A DNA stretch of 64,000 nucleotides from contig WARS01000093.1 of the NCBI GenBank assembly GCA_008933995.1, positions 3,935,001 to 3,999,000 on the forward strand, in the 5' to 3' direction. The position numbers and the translations under genes were made by a program. This DNA comes from Datnioides undecimradiatus (lineage: Eukaryota; Chordata; Actinopteri; Lobotiformes; Datnioididae). Below the pieces are notes generated by a model, which was not told the origin of the DNA, did no database searches, and saw nothing but the letters and a program-made list of their open reading frames with translations. The first letter of the stretch is position 1. Every line of letters starts with the position of its first letter. Positions 23,901 to 34,939 of the stretch are shown here, one piece after another.

Positions 23901-24667
23901 ACAGCGGCGAGCGGCCGTACGCGTGCCCGCAGTGCGGCAAGTGTTTCTCCAAGCAGGCACAGCTCAAGACACACTCCATCATCCACACCGGAGAGAAGCC
24001 GTACAGCTGCGACGTGTGCGGCCGCCGTTTCAACCTGCTGCAGAACCTGCACCGCCATGCGCACACGCACACCGGCAAGAAGATCTTCGTCTGCAGTGTC
24101 TGTGGGAAAGGCTTCACCCGGGCCATCACGCTCAAAACGCACGAGCTCATCCACACGGGCCAGAAACCCTTCAAATGCGAGCAGTGCCCCAAAACCTTCC
24201 GCCATGCCGTCAACCTCAAGAACCACCTGAGGATCCACAGCGGTGTACGGCCATTCAGCTGTGAGCTCTGCGGGAAGAGCTTCCGCCAGTCGGTGAACCT
24301 GAAGATCCACCGCAGGATCCACACTGGCGAGCGTCCGTTCAGCTGCCAGGAGTGCGGCAAGACGTTCAGCCAGCAGAGCAGCCTGATCTCACACGGACGC
24401 ACCCACTCCACCGAGCGGCCATTTGCCTGCAGTCACTGCGACAAGAAGTTCAACAATGCCAACAGCCTGAAGCTGCACCTGCGCGTGCACACCGGAGAGA
24501 AGCCATACACCTGCGACATCTGCGGCAAGACCTTCAGCCAGGGCAGCCACCTGAGGACGCACAAGAGGCACGTCCACGCCGGGGGCAAGCAGTACATCTG
24601 TGACAAGTGTGGGAAGAGATACTCAGACCAGCGCAACCTAAAGCTGCACAAGTGCGGCTACGCATGA
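20975..24667 (+). CDS. Poly-C2H2 zinc-finger transcription factor, 508 aa
   Basis: Five exons join in frame: 20975-21160, 21835-21994, 22094-22152, 22229-22328 and 23646-24667. The N-terminal exons encode two related helical modules, [20 protein letters not shown] and [20 protein letters not shown]. An N-terminal domain of this kind is found in a large expanded group of teleost zinc-finger genes. The last exon encodes a block of 11 fingers. Ten have C-x2-C-x12-H-x3/4-H spacing joined by HTGEKP-like linkers. The eleventh ([20 protein letters not shown]) ends in Cys and lacks the final His pair. The product is a nuclear DNA-binding regulator with an unknown target. Exon 1 is preceded by TATAAAA at 20874-20880, and AATAAA lies at 25002-25007. 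A truncated L2 element sits in the intron before the last exon and does not disturb the frame. I cannot assign a specific ortholog. Confidence 0.92.
21630..21838 (+). repeat. Minisatellite built on the exon-2 splice acceptor
   Basis: About eight copies of a 27-37 bp unit (CAGGTGCTGTCTGACCTCT, CACCTGTCT) end exactly at the zinc-finger gene's exon 2. The true junction CTGTCTCAG|GTGCTGTTTGCC is the last copy of the unit. The array therefore multiplies both the acceptor and the first bases of the exon. Confidence 0.85.
22344..23460 (-). mobile_element. L2-clade retrotransposon, internally deleted, in zinc-finger intron
   Basis: The minus strand encodes fragments of L2 reverse transcriptase. They include the region after the palm domain ([17 protein letters not shown]) and the C-terminal part ([35 protein letters not shown]). 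The 3' end at low coordinates has the AATTCAACTTTATTTATAAAG motif. Frame breaks and missing segments make it inactive. It lies wholly inside an intron of the zinc-finger gene, antisense to it. Confidence 0.85.
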
Positions 24668-25885
24668 AGGTGACACTCGCACACTGAGAATATGAACCGG
24701 TTAACGTGTCTGTCGCCAGGGAGACGACACCATCTGGAGCTCTGATGTCAGAAACGCATCATGTCAAACAACAGTCGCCCGGCAACAGAGACTGAAGCTC
24801 TCTGATAGGATGATGACCTTTAACTCAGGAACAGTTGATGGCAGAGCTGCAAGAAGCCCCGGCCACTGAAATGCTGTACTCTGATTGGTTGAAACCATGA
24901 CTTTAAGTTGATTTTGTTGCTTGAACGGCCTGTAAATGTGTACAGACGCACTGATGCTTTTTATAATTTAATAGATGATATTTTTCATTTGTTTTCAGAA
25001 TAATAAAATGTTAAAACATCTGCCCGCCTTCATCCAGCTGCTGTGGCCACGCCTTAAAGGAACGACACAACAACAGGTTGTTCCACATTTAATAAACACG
25101 TTTTACAGAAGTGACACATTTTTACAAAAACTCCATGAATCTTTTTATTTTTAATTAAAACAATCATTAAAGTAAAATGATGCTCATTAAATTAGCTAAA
25201 AATAATTGAAACAGTAATTAATCATAAAATTACTTCGTAAAAACAAAAACCATCCTAGACCTTTACTAATCCCCCTGACGTCGCACCGACGTAGCCTTCT
25301 GTACGTCACATGATGTCTGTCCACCGAGAGCTCACCTGTCACCACCGACTGAATCAGGAATCACGAGTCCGAAGTTTCCATAAACCCGGATCCTATGAGT
25401 CCTCTGGCTGGATACTGCCAGAAACACTGCGGACTCAAATGATTCAGTTGTATTGGTTCACTGACTTCAGTGATGTCACTCCAGTCAGTAAGTTAAATAT
25501 TGCAATAAACAACTGGTTAAGTGAACTAAGTGAACCTGATCACTTTAGTGAGTGACTCAGAGAAACCCGAGTCCATTAAATTAACCGCGTTTAACACCAC
25601 TACCCACAACAACACTGGTCCCTTCAAAATAAAAGCTGAAACGTTGAAACATGTGGGATGCGTGTACTTTCAGAATAAAACCCCGAGAATCACCTGAATA
25701 TCAGTCAGTAATAGGAGACCTTCAAATTAAAAGTCTAAATAAAAATGTCTAAATAAATAAAATGTTAATTTGGTTTTATTTTGAAAGATTCACACAGTTG
25801 TAGGAAATGGGCAAAAGTGATGACTCATCTCCACCCGTGACCAGAAACAACAAGTCCTTGGCATGGCATCATCACCTGTCCTCTG
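24668..25885. other. Zinc-finger 3' UTR and intergenic spacer
   Basis: The 3' UTR of the zinc-finger gene probably ends just after AATAAA at 25002-25007. The rest, to the start of the TBC1D12-like locus, is AT-rich with no recognised element or exon. Confidence 0.5.
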
Positions 25886-26535
25886 TTGATGACATCACCC
25901 AGGGTCAGACCGTCTGTCCAGGTGCTCAGCGGGTCACATGTTCAGGCGCAGCGTGCGGATCCTTCCACCTGTACACTCTGCCCAGGGTCAGATGGCAGGA
26001 TGAGAGGGGATGGTCAGGGGGCGGGGCCTAGACTAAGAGATGTCACTCACAGAGACATTCCAAATATGGACATGAGCTCAGACAGTGTGGTGAACTGCAC
26101 TGAGGGGTCAAAGGTTAACTGCTGTCACAGACTGGAAGGGGGTGCTCACTGTGGGGGCAGGGCTACCAGAGGCAACAACCACCACCTGGATGAGGTCACC
26201 TGTCAGGCCTCAGGTTCTGACTCAGACACACACGAGGGCAGTTTGACCTCTGAGGTCATCTCTGATGATGACGCCTTCATCATGGAGCCGCCGGCGCTGA
26301 GCACGCTGGACCTTCCCACCGCCGCGGCTCTGTCCAGGAACACATTTGAGTCCAGTCGCAGGCAGAGTGCTCCTGCCCAGCTGCTGCAGGACGACGGCGG
26401 TCCAGAGTCAGAGCTGTAGTCCAGGAGGCCCGGTATCATCCAGTACTTCAGCAGGTGAACCAGACTCCAGGCTGATCATCAGTACTACAGCTGTACTGCA
26501 TCAATACCACATCAGTGTTAATGGTCTGAATATAC

Positions 26536-26537
<2 letters not shown>

Positions 26538-26581
<44 letters not shown>

Positions 26582-26637
26582 CGGTGTGTTTGTGAGTGTG
26601 TGTGCGTGTGTGTTTATGTGTGTGTATGTGTGTGTGC
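26538..26637. repeat. (GT)n compound microsatellite in TBC1D12-like intron
   Basis: About 100 bp of GT/TATG repeats end at the acceptor of the following exon. Confidence 0.9.
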
Positions 26638-27876
26638 AGCAGGAAGCAGTGGTCTGTCAGTCACAGCGTTCCTGGCTGGAAGCTCTTTGGTAAAGTTCCT
26701 CCTAAGCAGAGTTCATCCCGACAGGCTCAGATCATCCAGCAGGTACTGACTGTTCACGTCTCGGACTCAGTCACATGACAACATCACAGGCATCACATGA
26801 CAACATCACATGACAATGATGCTGGCTCTTTTCTGGTCGACATGATTCTCCAGAATGACCGAAAACATCAAACACGTCACACTCACAGTCAGTGACATCA
26901 CAGTTCATCACCATGACGACATGAGCTACTACATGATTGGCTGATGACATGTTTGCACAAACAAGAAGAGGCACTCTGTCTCTTGTTGTTAGTTGTTGTC
27001 ATGGCGACTGAGGCAGGTCTTGTGATGTCATTGCAGGAGTTTGAGGCGCGGAAGGTTACAGCCTGCAGCTCTCCTACCCATCATGCCACAGGGCAGCAGA
27101 GCAGGAAAAAGGTGGAGTTTGAGCCACCGTCGAACGCAGTCCTGGAGGATCGACCACTGTGAGGGCATGTTTGTCTGTCAGAGCTGAAGGAAGCGCAGAG
27201 GAGGCAGCAGCTGGCAAAAGAGAGAGTGAGACAGGAGGAGGTGATCTCCAACGCAGCGCTGGTCTGGACCCAGCACATCCTGCCGCAGTGGGATGCTATG
27301 TACGAACGTGTGTCTTTGTTTGTGTGATGATGTCAGAGTGTCTGTAATGATGTCATACAGTTTCTGTGGCGTTTCAGGAATGGGGCGTTGTACCTGTGAG
27401 CTGTGGTGGGGGGGTATACCCCCCAGCGTCCGAGGACGAGTCTGGAGTCTCGCAGGTAGCGAGCTTAACGTCACAGCAGGTAGCGACGACAGCAGCGTGA
27501 CTCACCTGAGACTCTGGCCAGACTAATGAGACATGTGCCCCCCCCTACCCCCCAGTCCTTAGAGCTGTATGAGAACTTCCTGTCCAGAGCGAAGGAGAAG
27601 TGGGGGAACCGCGATGACACAGATGATGAGACAGAGACGAGCTTTAACTTTGTATCAGTGTGAGGGGTGAGACGCGGGTTATCAGGTGAGATAGGTGTAA
27701 TCACGTTGGCCCACAGACGGCGCATCATCCAGCCTGGAGCTGATCTCGCAGGACATCTGCAGGACGTATCCGTCGCTCTGTATCTTCCAGCAGGTGAGAC
27801 AGGATCAGACTGTCTGTCTTTTTTACACACAGACAGGAAGTGAACACAGGCTTTTATTTTGTAGGGGGGTCCTTAC

Positions 27877-30154
27877 CCCCCAGCGTCCAAGGACAGTCCG
27901 CACGAAAATTAGAGAGGAAGTGGCGATCCACTAATATAGAAGAATTTCACCTTTCCTGGAAAGATAGTATTATAACATACAAATCAGCCCTGCGTAAGGC
28001 AAGAACTGCCTATTATTCCAAATTAATAGAGGAAAATAGGAACAACACCTGATTTCTATTCAGCACTGTAGCCAGGCTGACAAAGAGTTACAGCTCTGTT
28101 GAGCCAACTATTCCCTCAGCTCTCAGCAGCAATGACTTTATGAATTTCTTTACTAGTAAAATCATAGATATTAGAGAAAGAATTCATTACGCACTCTCTT
28201 CAACTGTTAGAGATCCATGTGTGTCACGTGCAGCAGCCCCTGAAATGTCTGCAGGCCCTAATTTATCTCTAGACCACTTCTCTCCTATAGATCTCACTGA
28301 ACTGTCCTCAACAATTATTAGATCCAAACCCTCAACTTGTCTTTTGGACCCCATCCCAACTCGTCTTCTCAAAGATGTTTTGCCCCTGATTGGCACTTTT
28401 ATATTAGACCAGATCAATCTGTCATTACTAACAGGTTATGTTCCACAGGCTTTAAGGTTGCTGTCATCAAACCTTTACTCAAAAAGCCTTCTCTTGACCC
28501 TGATGTTTTAACGCACTATAGACCAATATCCAACCTCCCCTTTATTTCTAAAATCCTTGAAAAGGCCGTGGCTGATCAGTTCTGTGATCACCTGCAGAGG
28601 AGCAGTTTATTTGAAGCATTTCAGTCAGGATTTAGAATAAACCACAGCACAGAAACAGCATTGGTAAAGGTTAGCAACGACCTCCTGTTAGCTTCAGACA
28701 ATGGCCTCGTCTCTTTACTTGTCCTGCTGGACCTCAGTGCTGCATTTGACACCATCGATCACAATATCCTACTACAGAGACTAGAACATGTCATTGGCAT
28801 TAAAGGAACAGCACTAAGCAGGTTTAAATCTTATCTATCGGACAGATTCCAGTTTGTCCATGTTAATAACGACTCGTCCATGCACACAAAGGTTAATCAT
28901 GGAGTTCCACAGGGTTCTGTGCTTGGACCATTGTTGTTCTCCCTATACATGCTTCCCCTAGGCAATATTATTAGAAAGCACAACATAAATTTCCACTGCT
29001 ACGCGGATGATACACAGCTATATTTATCTATGAAGCCGGAAGAAACAGATCAATTAGTCAGACGTCAGACATGTCTGACAGACATTAAGGCCTGGATGAC
29101 TTGTAATGTTTTGCTTCTGAATACAGACAAAACTGAGGTGATTTTGTTTGGGCCTAAACACCTCAGAGACAGGTTATCTGACCTCACAGTCACTTTGGAT
29201 GGTGTTACCCTGGCCTGCAGTTCTACCGTGAGGAACCTGGGAGTCATATTTGACCAGGACATGTCCTATCAGTCCCATATTAGGCAGGTCACTAGTTCTT
29301 TCACTTGTGTAACATAGCTAAGATTAGGAGTATCCTGTCCAAAAGTGACGCCGAAAAGCTAGTCCACGCATTTCTTACCTCAAGGCTGGACTATTGTAAT
29401 TCCTTGTTGTCGGGTTGTCCGACTAGCTCACTGCGAAGCCTCCAGCTCATCCAAAATGCTGCTGCAAGGGTTCTGATGGGAATTAGCAAGACAGATCATG
29501 TTTCTCCAGTTTTAGCTTTTCTTCATTGGCTCCCTGTAAAGTCCAGAATAGATTTTAAAATTCTTCTCCTTAATGGCCAAGCTCCATTGTACTTCAATGA
29601 GATGCTAATTCCCCATTACCCCAACAGATCACTTCACTCCCAGAGTGCAGGTTTGCTTGTGGTTCCCAGAATCTCCAAAAGTAGAATGGGAGGCCGAGCC
29701 TCTAGCTATCAGGCTCCTCTCCTTTGGAACCAGCTGCCAGTCTGGGTCTGAGAGGCAGACACCCTCTCTACTTTTAAAGTAAAGCTTAAAACCTTCTTGT
29801 TCGACAAAGCTTACAGCTAGTTCTAGTTATCATGTGAACTACACCCATAGTCTAAACTACCCCTCCATGCCATCCCTTAGTTATGTTGCTATAGGCCAAG
29901 GCTGCTGGGGGCGTCCCATGATCGTCTCCATACTCCTCCTCTCCCCTCTCTCTCCTCAAACTCATTTTAACCATCACAGATTAACCATTAACTCTGTGTC
30001 CTCTCTCCCCTAGTGCTGTGCTTGTTTCTCTCTGGTCTCTCTCTCTGTACCTCTCTACAGATACCTGTGGCTCCAGAGCTGAACATCTGATCTGTGGCTC
30101 CACCAACCTGCCCCGTGTCCTCTACTGCCATTTGCTTTTATTATTCTATATTGT

Positions 30155-30193
<39 letters not shown>

Positions 30194-30380
30194 CCCAACC
30201 GGTCAAGGCAGATGGCTGTCCACCCTGATCCAGGATCTGTCCAAGGTTTCTGCCTGTTAAAGGAAGTTTTTCCTTGCCACTGTTGCCAAGTGCTTGCTCA
30301 TGGCGGAACTGTTGGGTGTAATTTATAGTAATGACTGAATTGAATTGAATTGAATTGAATTGAATTGAATTGAATTGAAT
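27877..30380 (+). mobile_element. L2-clade retrotransposon with RT domain, inserted in an exon
   Basis: This is the longest coherent L2 reverse transcriptase in the window, on the + strand. It starts in the linker after the endonuclease (SARKLERKWR, YKSALRKARTAYYS). It continues through [63 protein letters not shown] and the catalytic [12 protein letters not shown], then the C-terminal [12 protein letters not shown] region and a 3' UTR with a (CT)n tract. It ends in a (TTGAA)n tail. The frame breaks at about 28510 and 29317, and the endonuclease and ORF1 are absent, so it is 5'-truncated. TTAC sits on both sides (27873-27876 and 30380-30383), compatible with a short target-site duplication. 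Confidence 0.9.
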
Positions 30381-30689
30381 TACCACGACCTGCTGCAAAG
30401 CATCCTGGGAGCCTACACCTGTTACAGACCTGATGTGGGATATGTGAGTCTCACAGACACACACAGACACAAACACAGAAGAGACACACAAACTGAGAAC
30501 TCTCTCTCTCTCTCGCTCACCCAGGTGCAGGGGATGTCCTGCACGGCAGCCATGTTGGTTCTGAACATGAACAAATTCGAAGCCTTTGTCAGTTTCTCAA
30601 ACCTGATCAGCTGACCTTTCACAGAGTGGACCACCACCTGGTGCACACACACAGACACACACAAACTTCACACACACAATGCAATGCTG

Positions 30690-30800
30690 ACCTTCAGTCT
30701 GTCTCTCTGTCTGTCTGTCTGTCTCTCTCCATGTCTGTCTGCCTGTCTGTCTGCCTCTCTCCATGTCTGTCTGTCTGTCTCTATGCCTGTCTGTCTGTAG
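30690..30800. repeat. CTGT/CTCT minisatellite in TBC1D12-like intron
   Basis: CTGTCTGTCTGTCTCTCTCCATG-type units are repeated and end at the acceptor (CTGTCTGTAG) of the next exon. Confidence 0.85.
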
Positions 30801-30925
30801 ATGCTCTGGTATTTTGGGGCGTTCCAGGTGTTTTTCGAGGAGACTCTTCCTCGTCTCTTCTCTCACTTCCAGTCTTCAGGTGTGACTCCTGAAGTCTACC
30901 TCATGGACTGGTGAGTCCACAAACC

Positions 30926-31024
30926 CTTAGCATAGCTTAGCACAAAGACTGGGAGCAGAGGAAAACTTTTAGCCTAGCTTAGCACAAAGCCTGGGAGCAG
31001 AGGGAAACTTTTAGCCTAGCTTGT
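30926..31024. repeat. Tandem duplication of a 47-50 bp unit
   Basis: Two and a half copies of CTTAGCACAAAGACTGGGAG...AACTTTTAGCCTAG lie in an intron. Words of this kind are common in fish dispersed repeats. Confidence 0.7.
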
Positions 31025-31899
31025 TTAATGGGTCTGGGCTTCATGTATCTAATGCAAGAGACTCGATGAAGAACACGATTGTTCAGGTGACGTACAGAGG
31101 CGTGGAGGCTGCTGAACGTCACAGGAAGTTCACTCCTGCTCACCCCTTCCTCCAGGATCCTGTCTCTGTACACCAAGCCCCTCCCTCTTGATGTGGAGAG
31201 CAGAGTCTGGGACGTGTTCTTCCGGGACGGTGAGGAGTTCCTGTTCAGAACAGCTCTGGGGATCCTGCGTCTCTACCAGGACACATGAACCTCGTCAGCA
31301 TTGGTGAGACATCATCACAACTGCAGTTACCTCACTGACATCACACATGCTGTGGCCAATCAGCTGTCAGAAGCACCACCTGCATGCTAACTTGTCAGGA
31401 CTTGAAACTTGACTCGAACTGGACTGGGCCAATGTTAGAAATATAGAATCAATGCTGGTATTAGAGGAGTTCTGCTTCCTGTTTGTAGTCCCATTGGCAC
31501 TGACCAATCACGTTTGAGGCTTTAGCTGAATGCAGGTGCCATGTAGAGAACAGGTGAGTTGTCAGCTCATATCAGAGAATCCACTTGGGCTTATCTCGGG
31601 TCACTTTGAGATTCAGACTGGTGTTGGTGCAGGGACACGGGTTAAACTGTGAACAACTGTTCTGCTGTGTCCTCCAGCTCAGTTCCTGTCCCACCTCCCT
31701 GATGAGGAGCTGCTCTCTGATAGGCTGTTCTCCTGCATTGAGGCATCGCCCATGCTGAGCGGGAACAGGAAGTGGAGTCAGGTGAGTCAGCTGACAGGAA
31801 GACTGACGCTGTGCAGAGGAAAATAAAGAGATGCTTCAGTGAACGTTTGTGTTTGTGTCTCAGGTTTTGTCTTTGGTCAGACAGTCAGAGACAAGCTGA

Positions 31900-32475
31900 A
31901 CGTCACTGTGTCCTGCTTCACATGGAGCATCTGAACTCAGAACCTCACTCATGTCCCTCATGTTCCTTGTGTTCCTCATGTTCCTTGTGTTCCCTCTTGT
32001 TGTCCATATTCAGCTTCATGCTGAAGCTGTGAAGGATATGTGGAAATTAACCATGGATCTGTTTGGATCTATTGTTTCAGTCTGACTCTGTCTGTGAGGA
32101 GGATCTGTGACCTGGACTCGTGTCACCAGGTGAAGCGGTTCTCTGTATTTCTGAGAGCCGACTCATGTTTCTGCTGAAGCTGTTGATCAGGTGTCCTGCA
32201 GACCCCGTCTCTGCTACTCTCTGTTTATTAAATCATGGCTGATAAACCCGTCCTGTCTCGCTGTTCTCTCTGTTTCCTGTAATGTGTCCTCCCGCCGCCG
32301 GGGGTCGCTGTTGTCTCACCGGAAGTCGGGTTTAGTGTTTCCAGGTTATCGACCCGACCCCGCTTCTCTGATCGACACACGTGTGGAAACAAACCGTGTT
32401 TTCATCAAAACTCATCGACACGCTTCACCTCGCACACCGAGCTGACGCAGCGGGCCGAGCCGGAGCTCCGCAGCC
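31900..32475. other. TBC1D12-like 3' UTR and NOC3L promoter
   Basis: ATTAAA at 32227-32232 is a candidate polyadenylation signal for the upstream locus. The interval also holds a GTTCCT(T/C)(G/A)T-type short repeat at about 31955-32000 and a GC-richer part from 32285 that precedes NOC3L. Confidence 0.5.
32319..32326 (+). promoter_or_regulatory. ETS-type site (CCGGAAGT) upstream of NOC3L
   Basis: CCGGAAGT lies 150 bp upstream of the NOC3L start codon in a GC-rich, TATA-less setting. This is typical of GABPA-type control of ribosome-biogenesis genes. Confidence 0.45.
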
Positions 32476-34898
32476 ATGGGTCCGGTGAGTGACCGCAGGA
32501 GCACCGTTAAATGGGTGTCTCACGGCGGAGTTTGTGTGGGCAACATGTTCTCACTGTAGTCAGGGTTTAATTCAACTGGCTCCGAGCATCAACAGCACCG
32601 TTGTTTCTGCACTGAGACACGTCGGTCTGTCGGTCTGTCCCGCTGCTGAAACTGAAGCTGCTGCTGACGCACAGGACGGTGTAGGTCCGACCAGCTGATC
32701 ATCACAGGAATCATTATAATCACACACTCACATGAACACACACATCACACTGTAACCTGTATTTTAATTGAACGTTGTCACGTGATCCTTCGGTCTTTAC
32801 TCGTTCGCCTCGTTGTTTGTTTGATCTCCTTAACAAACACAGTAAACAATAAGACGAGTAAACAAAGGCTCGGCTCTCTCTCAGGCTCATCACCATCACT
32901 CTGTTATTATGCCACATGTTTCACGGGTTAATTTATGCTTTCTGGATTATATTAAGTTAATCTCTAACACGTCTGGGATTATTATTGATCATTAACTTGT
33001 GGTCACACTCTTGTTTCCTTTCCTGTCTTGCTTCCTTTCCTCCTCCCTGCAGCCTCGTTCAAAGAAGCGGCGGCCGACGTTCCGCCGCCTGTTGAAGACG
33101 AGCGGCGTGAAGCTGGAGAACAAACTGAAGAACCGTCAGCTGAAGCAGCAGAATGTCGCCAAGAAGCAGCGGAAAGAGCAGAAGAGGCTGAGACAGGCAG
33201 TGAAGGACGCCGCCATCAGGATGCCCCAACCCCTGGAGACATACAGGAAGAGACCCGGTGAGGGAGCATGGCTGCTAATTGGCTGGCTGCTGTACGACTG
33301 ATCACTCCATCAATCAGCTGCGTGTCGATGTTTGTCTATAAACAAACCATAAAGACGACACCGTCACCTGAAACTGTCGAATATAATAAACGATTATTGA
33401 TTTTAAACGGAACCATGTGACCTTGTCACCGCGTGGGTGAGCTGATCTCATTCCAGAGTTGAAGTGAAAGAATTACAGTGTTAATGAGGCAAATTACCAA
33501 CCTCATAGCAAAGCCATGTGACCTGTTGACGAAGACAGTGATTTGTAGATGATGTCATCTCCCATGATGCACTGCTGCATTTGTTGATGGTGTCTGTCTG
33601 ACAGAGGAGGAGGAGGAGGAGGAGTTCCTGGAGACTCTGCCCACCGACATGATGGAGGATGAAGATATGCAGCAGATGACTGTCATGGCTCGACAAGCCT
33701 CATTCATCACCAGAGACCTGTCGTCATGGTAACGCTAGTGAACACACACACGCATGCCTCATATCACTGTAGCTTGGAGCAAGATGGTGGATGTGACTGT
33801 AGCTGTACAACACACACACACACACACACAGTGACTGAGGTGTGTTTGTTTCGGGTGGCGGCTTGTCTTAGCGAGCCGGTGCACAGCGGGAAGAAGAGGC
33901 GCTCAGAGGTGATTCGTAGTTATGAGAAGGTTCCCAGGAAGATGGCAAGGATGGAGGAGAAGGAAGTGATCCACCTGCTGCCCATCAAAGACAAGTCAGG
34001 AGTGATCCCGCAGAGCGTGGAGAGAGGTACGGCTCGCTCTACTGATCCACTGATCGATCTGCTGACTGATCTGATCAGTTAGAGAGTAAACATCCTCTGT
34101 TGTTTGTTTGTAGTGGTGAACAAGCAGCCGGAAGAGGAGGAGCTGGAGGAGCCAGAGGAACTGGAGCAGCCAGAGAGCGGTACGATCGACCTTTGACCTG
34201 ATCACTGGTTTGATTTGAGTGGATCATTAATCAGTTAGGAGCCTGTTGTGACCTGCGTGTCTGTGCGCAGGGGGGGCACTGCAGAACTGCGCTAGGCTCA
34301 CAGCGGAGCAGCAAGAGCAGCTGCGCCTTCACACCATCCATGAGAGGAAGCTCCGCATCGGCAGCCTGGGGTCAGCCATCGTGTCGGACCCACACAGCAA
34401 CGTGAGAGCAGACCTGAGATCAGCTGACACTCCATGATCCACCAGCTGTCTTACACCGTGTGTGTGTCCGTGTGTATGTGTGTGCTCAGATCAAGCGGCT
34501 GAAGGAGCTGCGAGCGATGCTGATGGAGTCTGACCCGTGTGTGGCAGTGACGGTCAGGAAGCTGGTGATGGTGTCTCTGATGGAGATCTTTAAAGACATT
34601 GCCCCCACCTACAGGATCCGACCTCTGACCGCAGCTGAGAAGGCTGCCAAGGTGTGTGTGTGTCCGTGTGTCCAGGCTTCCCCTGCTGGTCTGTGTGTTT
34701 GTCCTTGTTCGTGGTGTGAATGTGTTGGTTGTAGCATGTCCTGAGCGGAGGTGGAGCCGGAGCGTCCGATTGGTTGACGAGCGTTTCCTGTTTGTGCAGG
34801 TGAAGAAGGAAACACAGCAGCTGCGAGAGTTCGAGGAAAGTTTGGTCAGTCAGTACAAGTTCTACCTGGAGGACCTGGAGCAGACCGTCAGAGGTACA

Positions 34899-34939
<41 letters not shown>

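Larger units (their letters stand above)
25886..31899 (+). pseudogene. tbc1d12: TBC1D12-like Rab-GAP gene with multiple lesions
   Basis: Exon-like segments with GT/AG borders spell a TBC1D12/TBC1D14 protein. Segments are ..-26454 (SRRQSAPAQLL), 26643-26742 ([14 protein letters not shown]), 27037-27300 (KKVEFEPPSNAVLEDRP, then ELKEAQRRQQ), 27378-27479 ([18 protein letters not shown]), 27556-27666 (ELYENFLSRAKEKW) and 27717-27793 (SLELISQDICRTYPSLCIFQ). Next come 27865-27876 plus 30384-30443 (GGPY / [20 protein letters not shown]), 30535-30640, 30801-30910, 31156-31303, 31678-31781 and 31864-31899. This family acts on Rab11-type recycling endosomes and in autophagosome formation. Lesions are an in-frame TAG at 26417, TGA at 27160 and TGA at 27661, a 2.5-kb L2 insertion inside a TBC exon, and apparent deletions of about 23 nt near 30610 and 10 nt near 31286. 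The TBC1D12-NOC3L order matches human 10q23, which favours TBC1D12 over TBC1D14. It could be a decayed ohnolog, a null allele or partly an assembly problem. Confidence 0.75.

Noticed and set aside
23726-24411. Open frames on the minus strand and in shifted frames across the zinc-finger exon
   Set aside because: They are shadows of the GC-rich zinc-finger coding sequence. Only the frame with the C2H2 motifs is conserved.
28140-29751. Open frames that look like a host gene with reverse-transcriptase similarity
   Set aside because: They belong to the L2 retrotransposon inserted in the TBC1D12-like locus.
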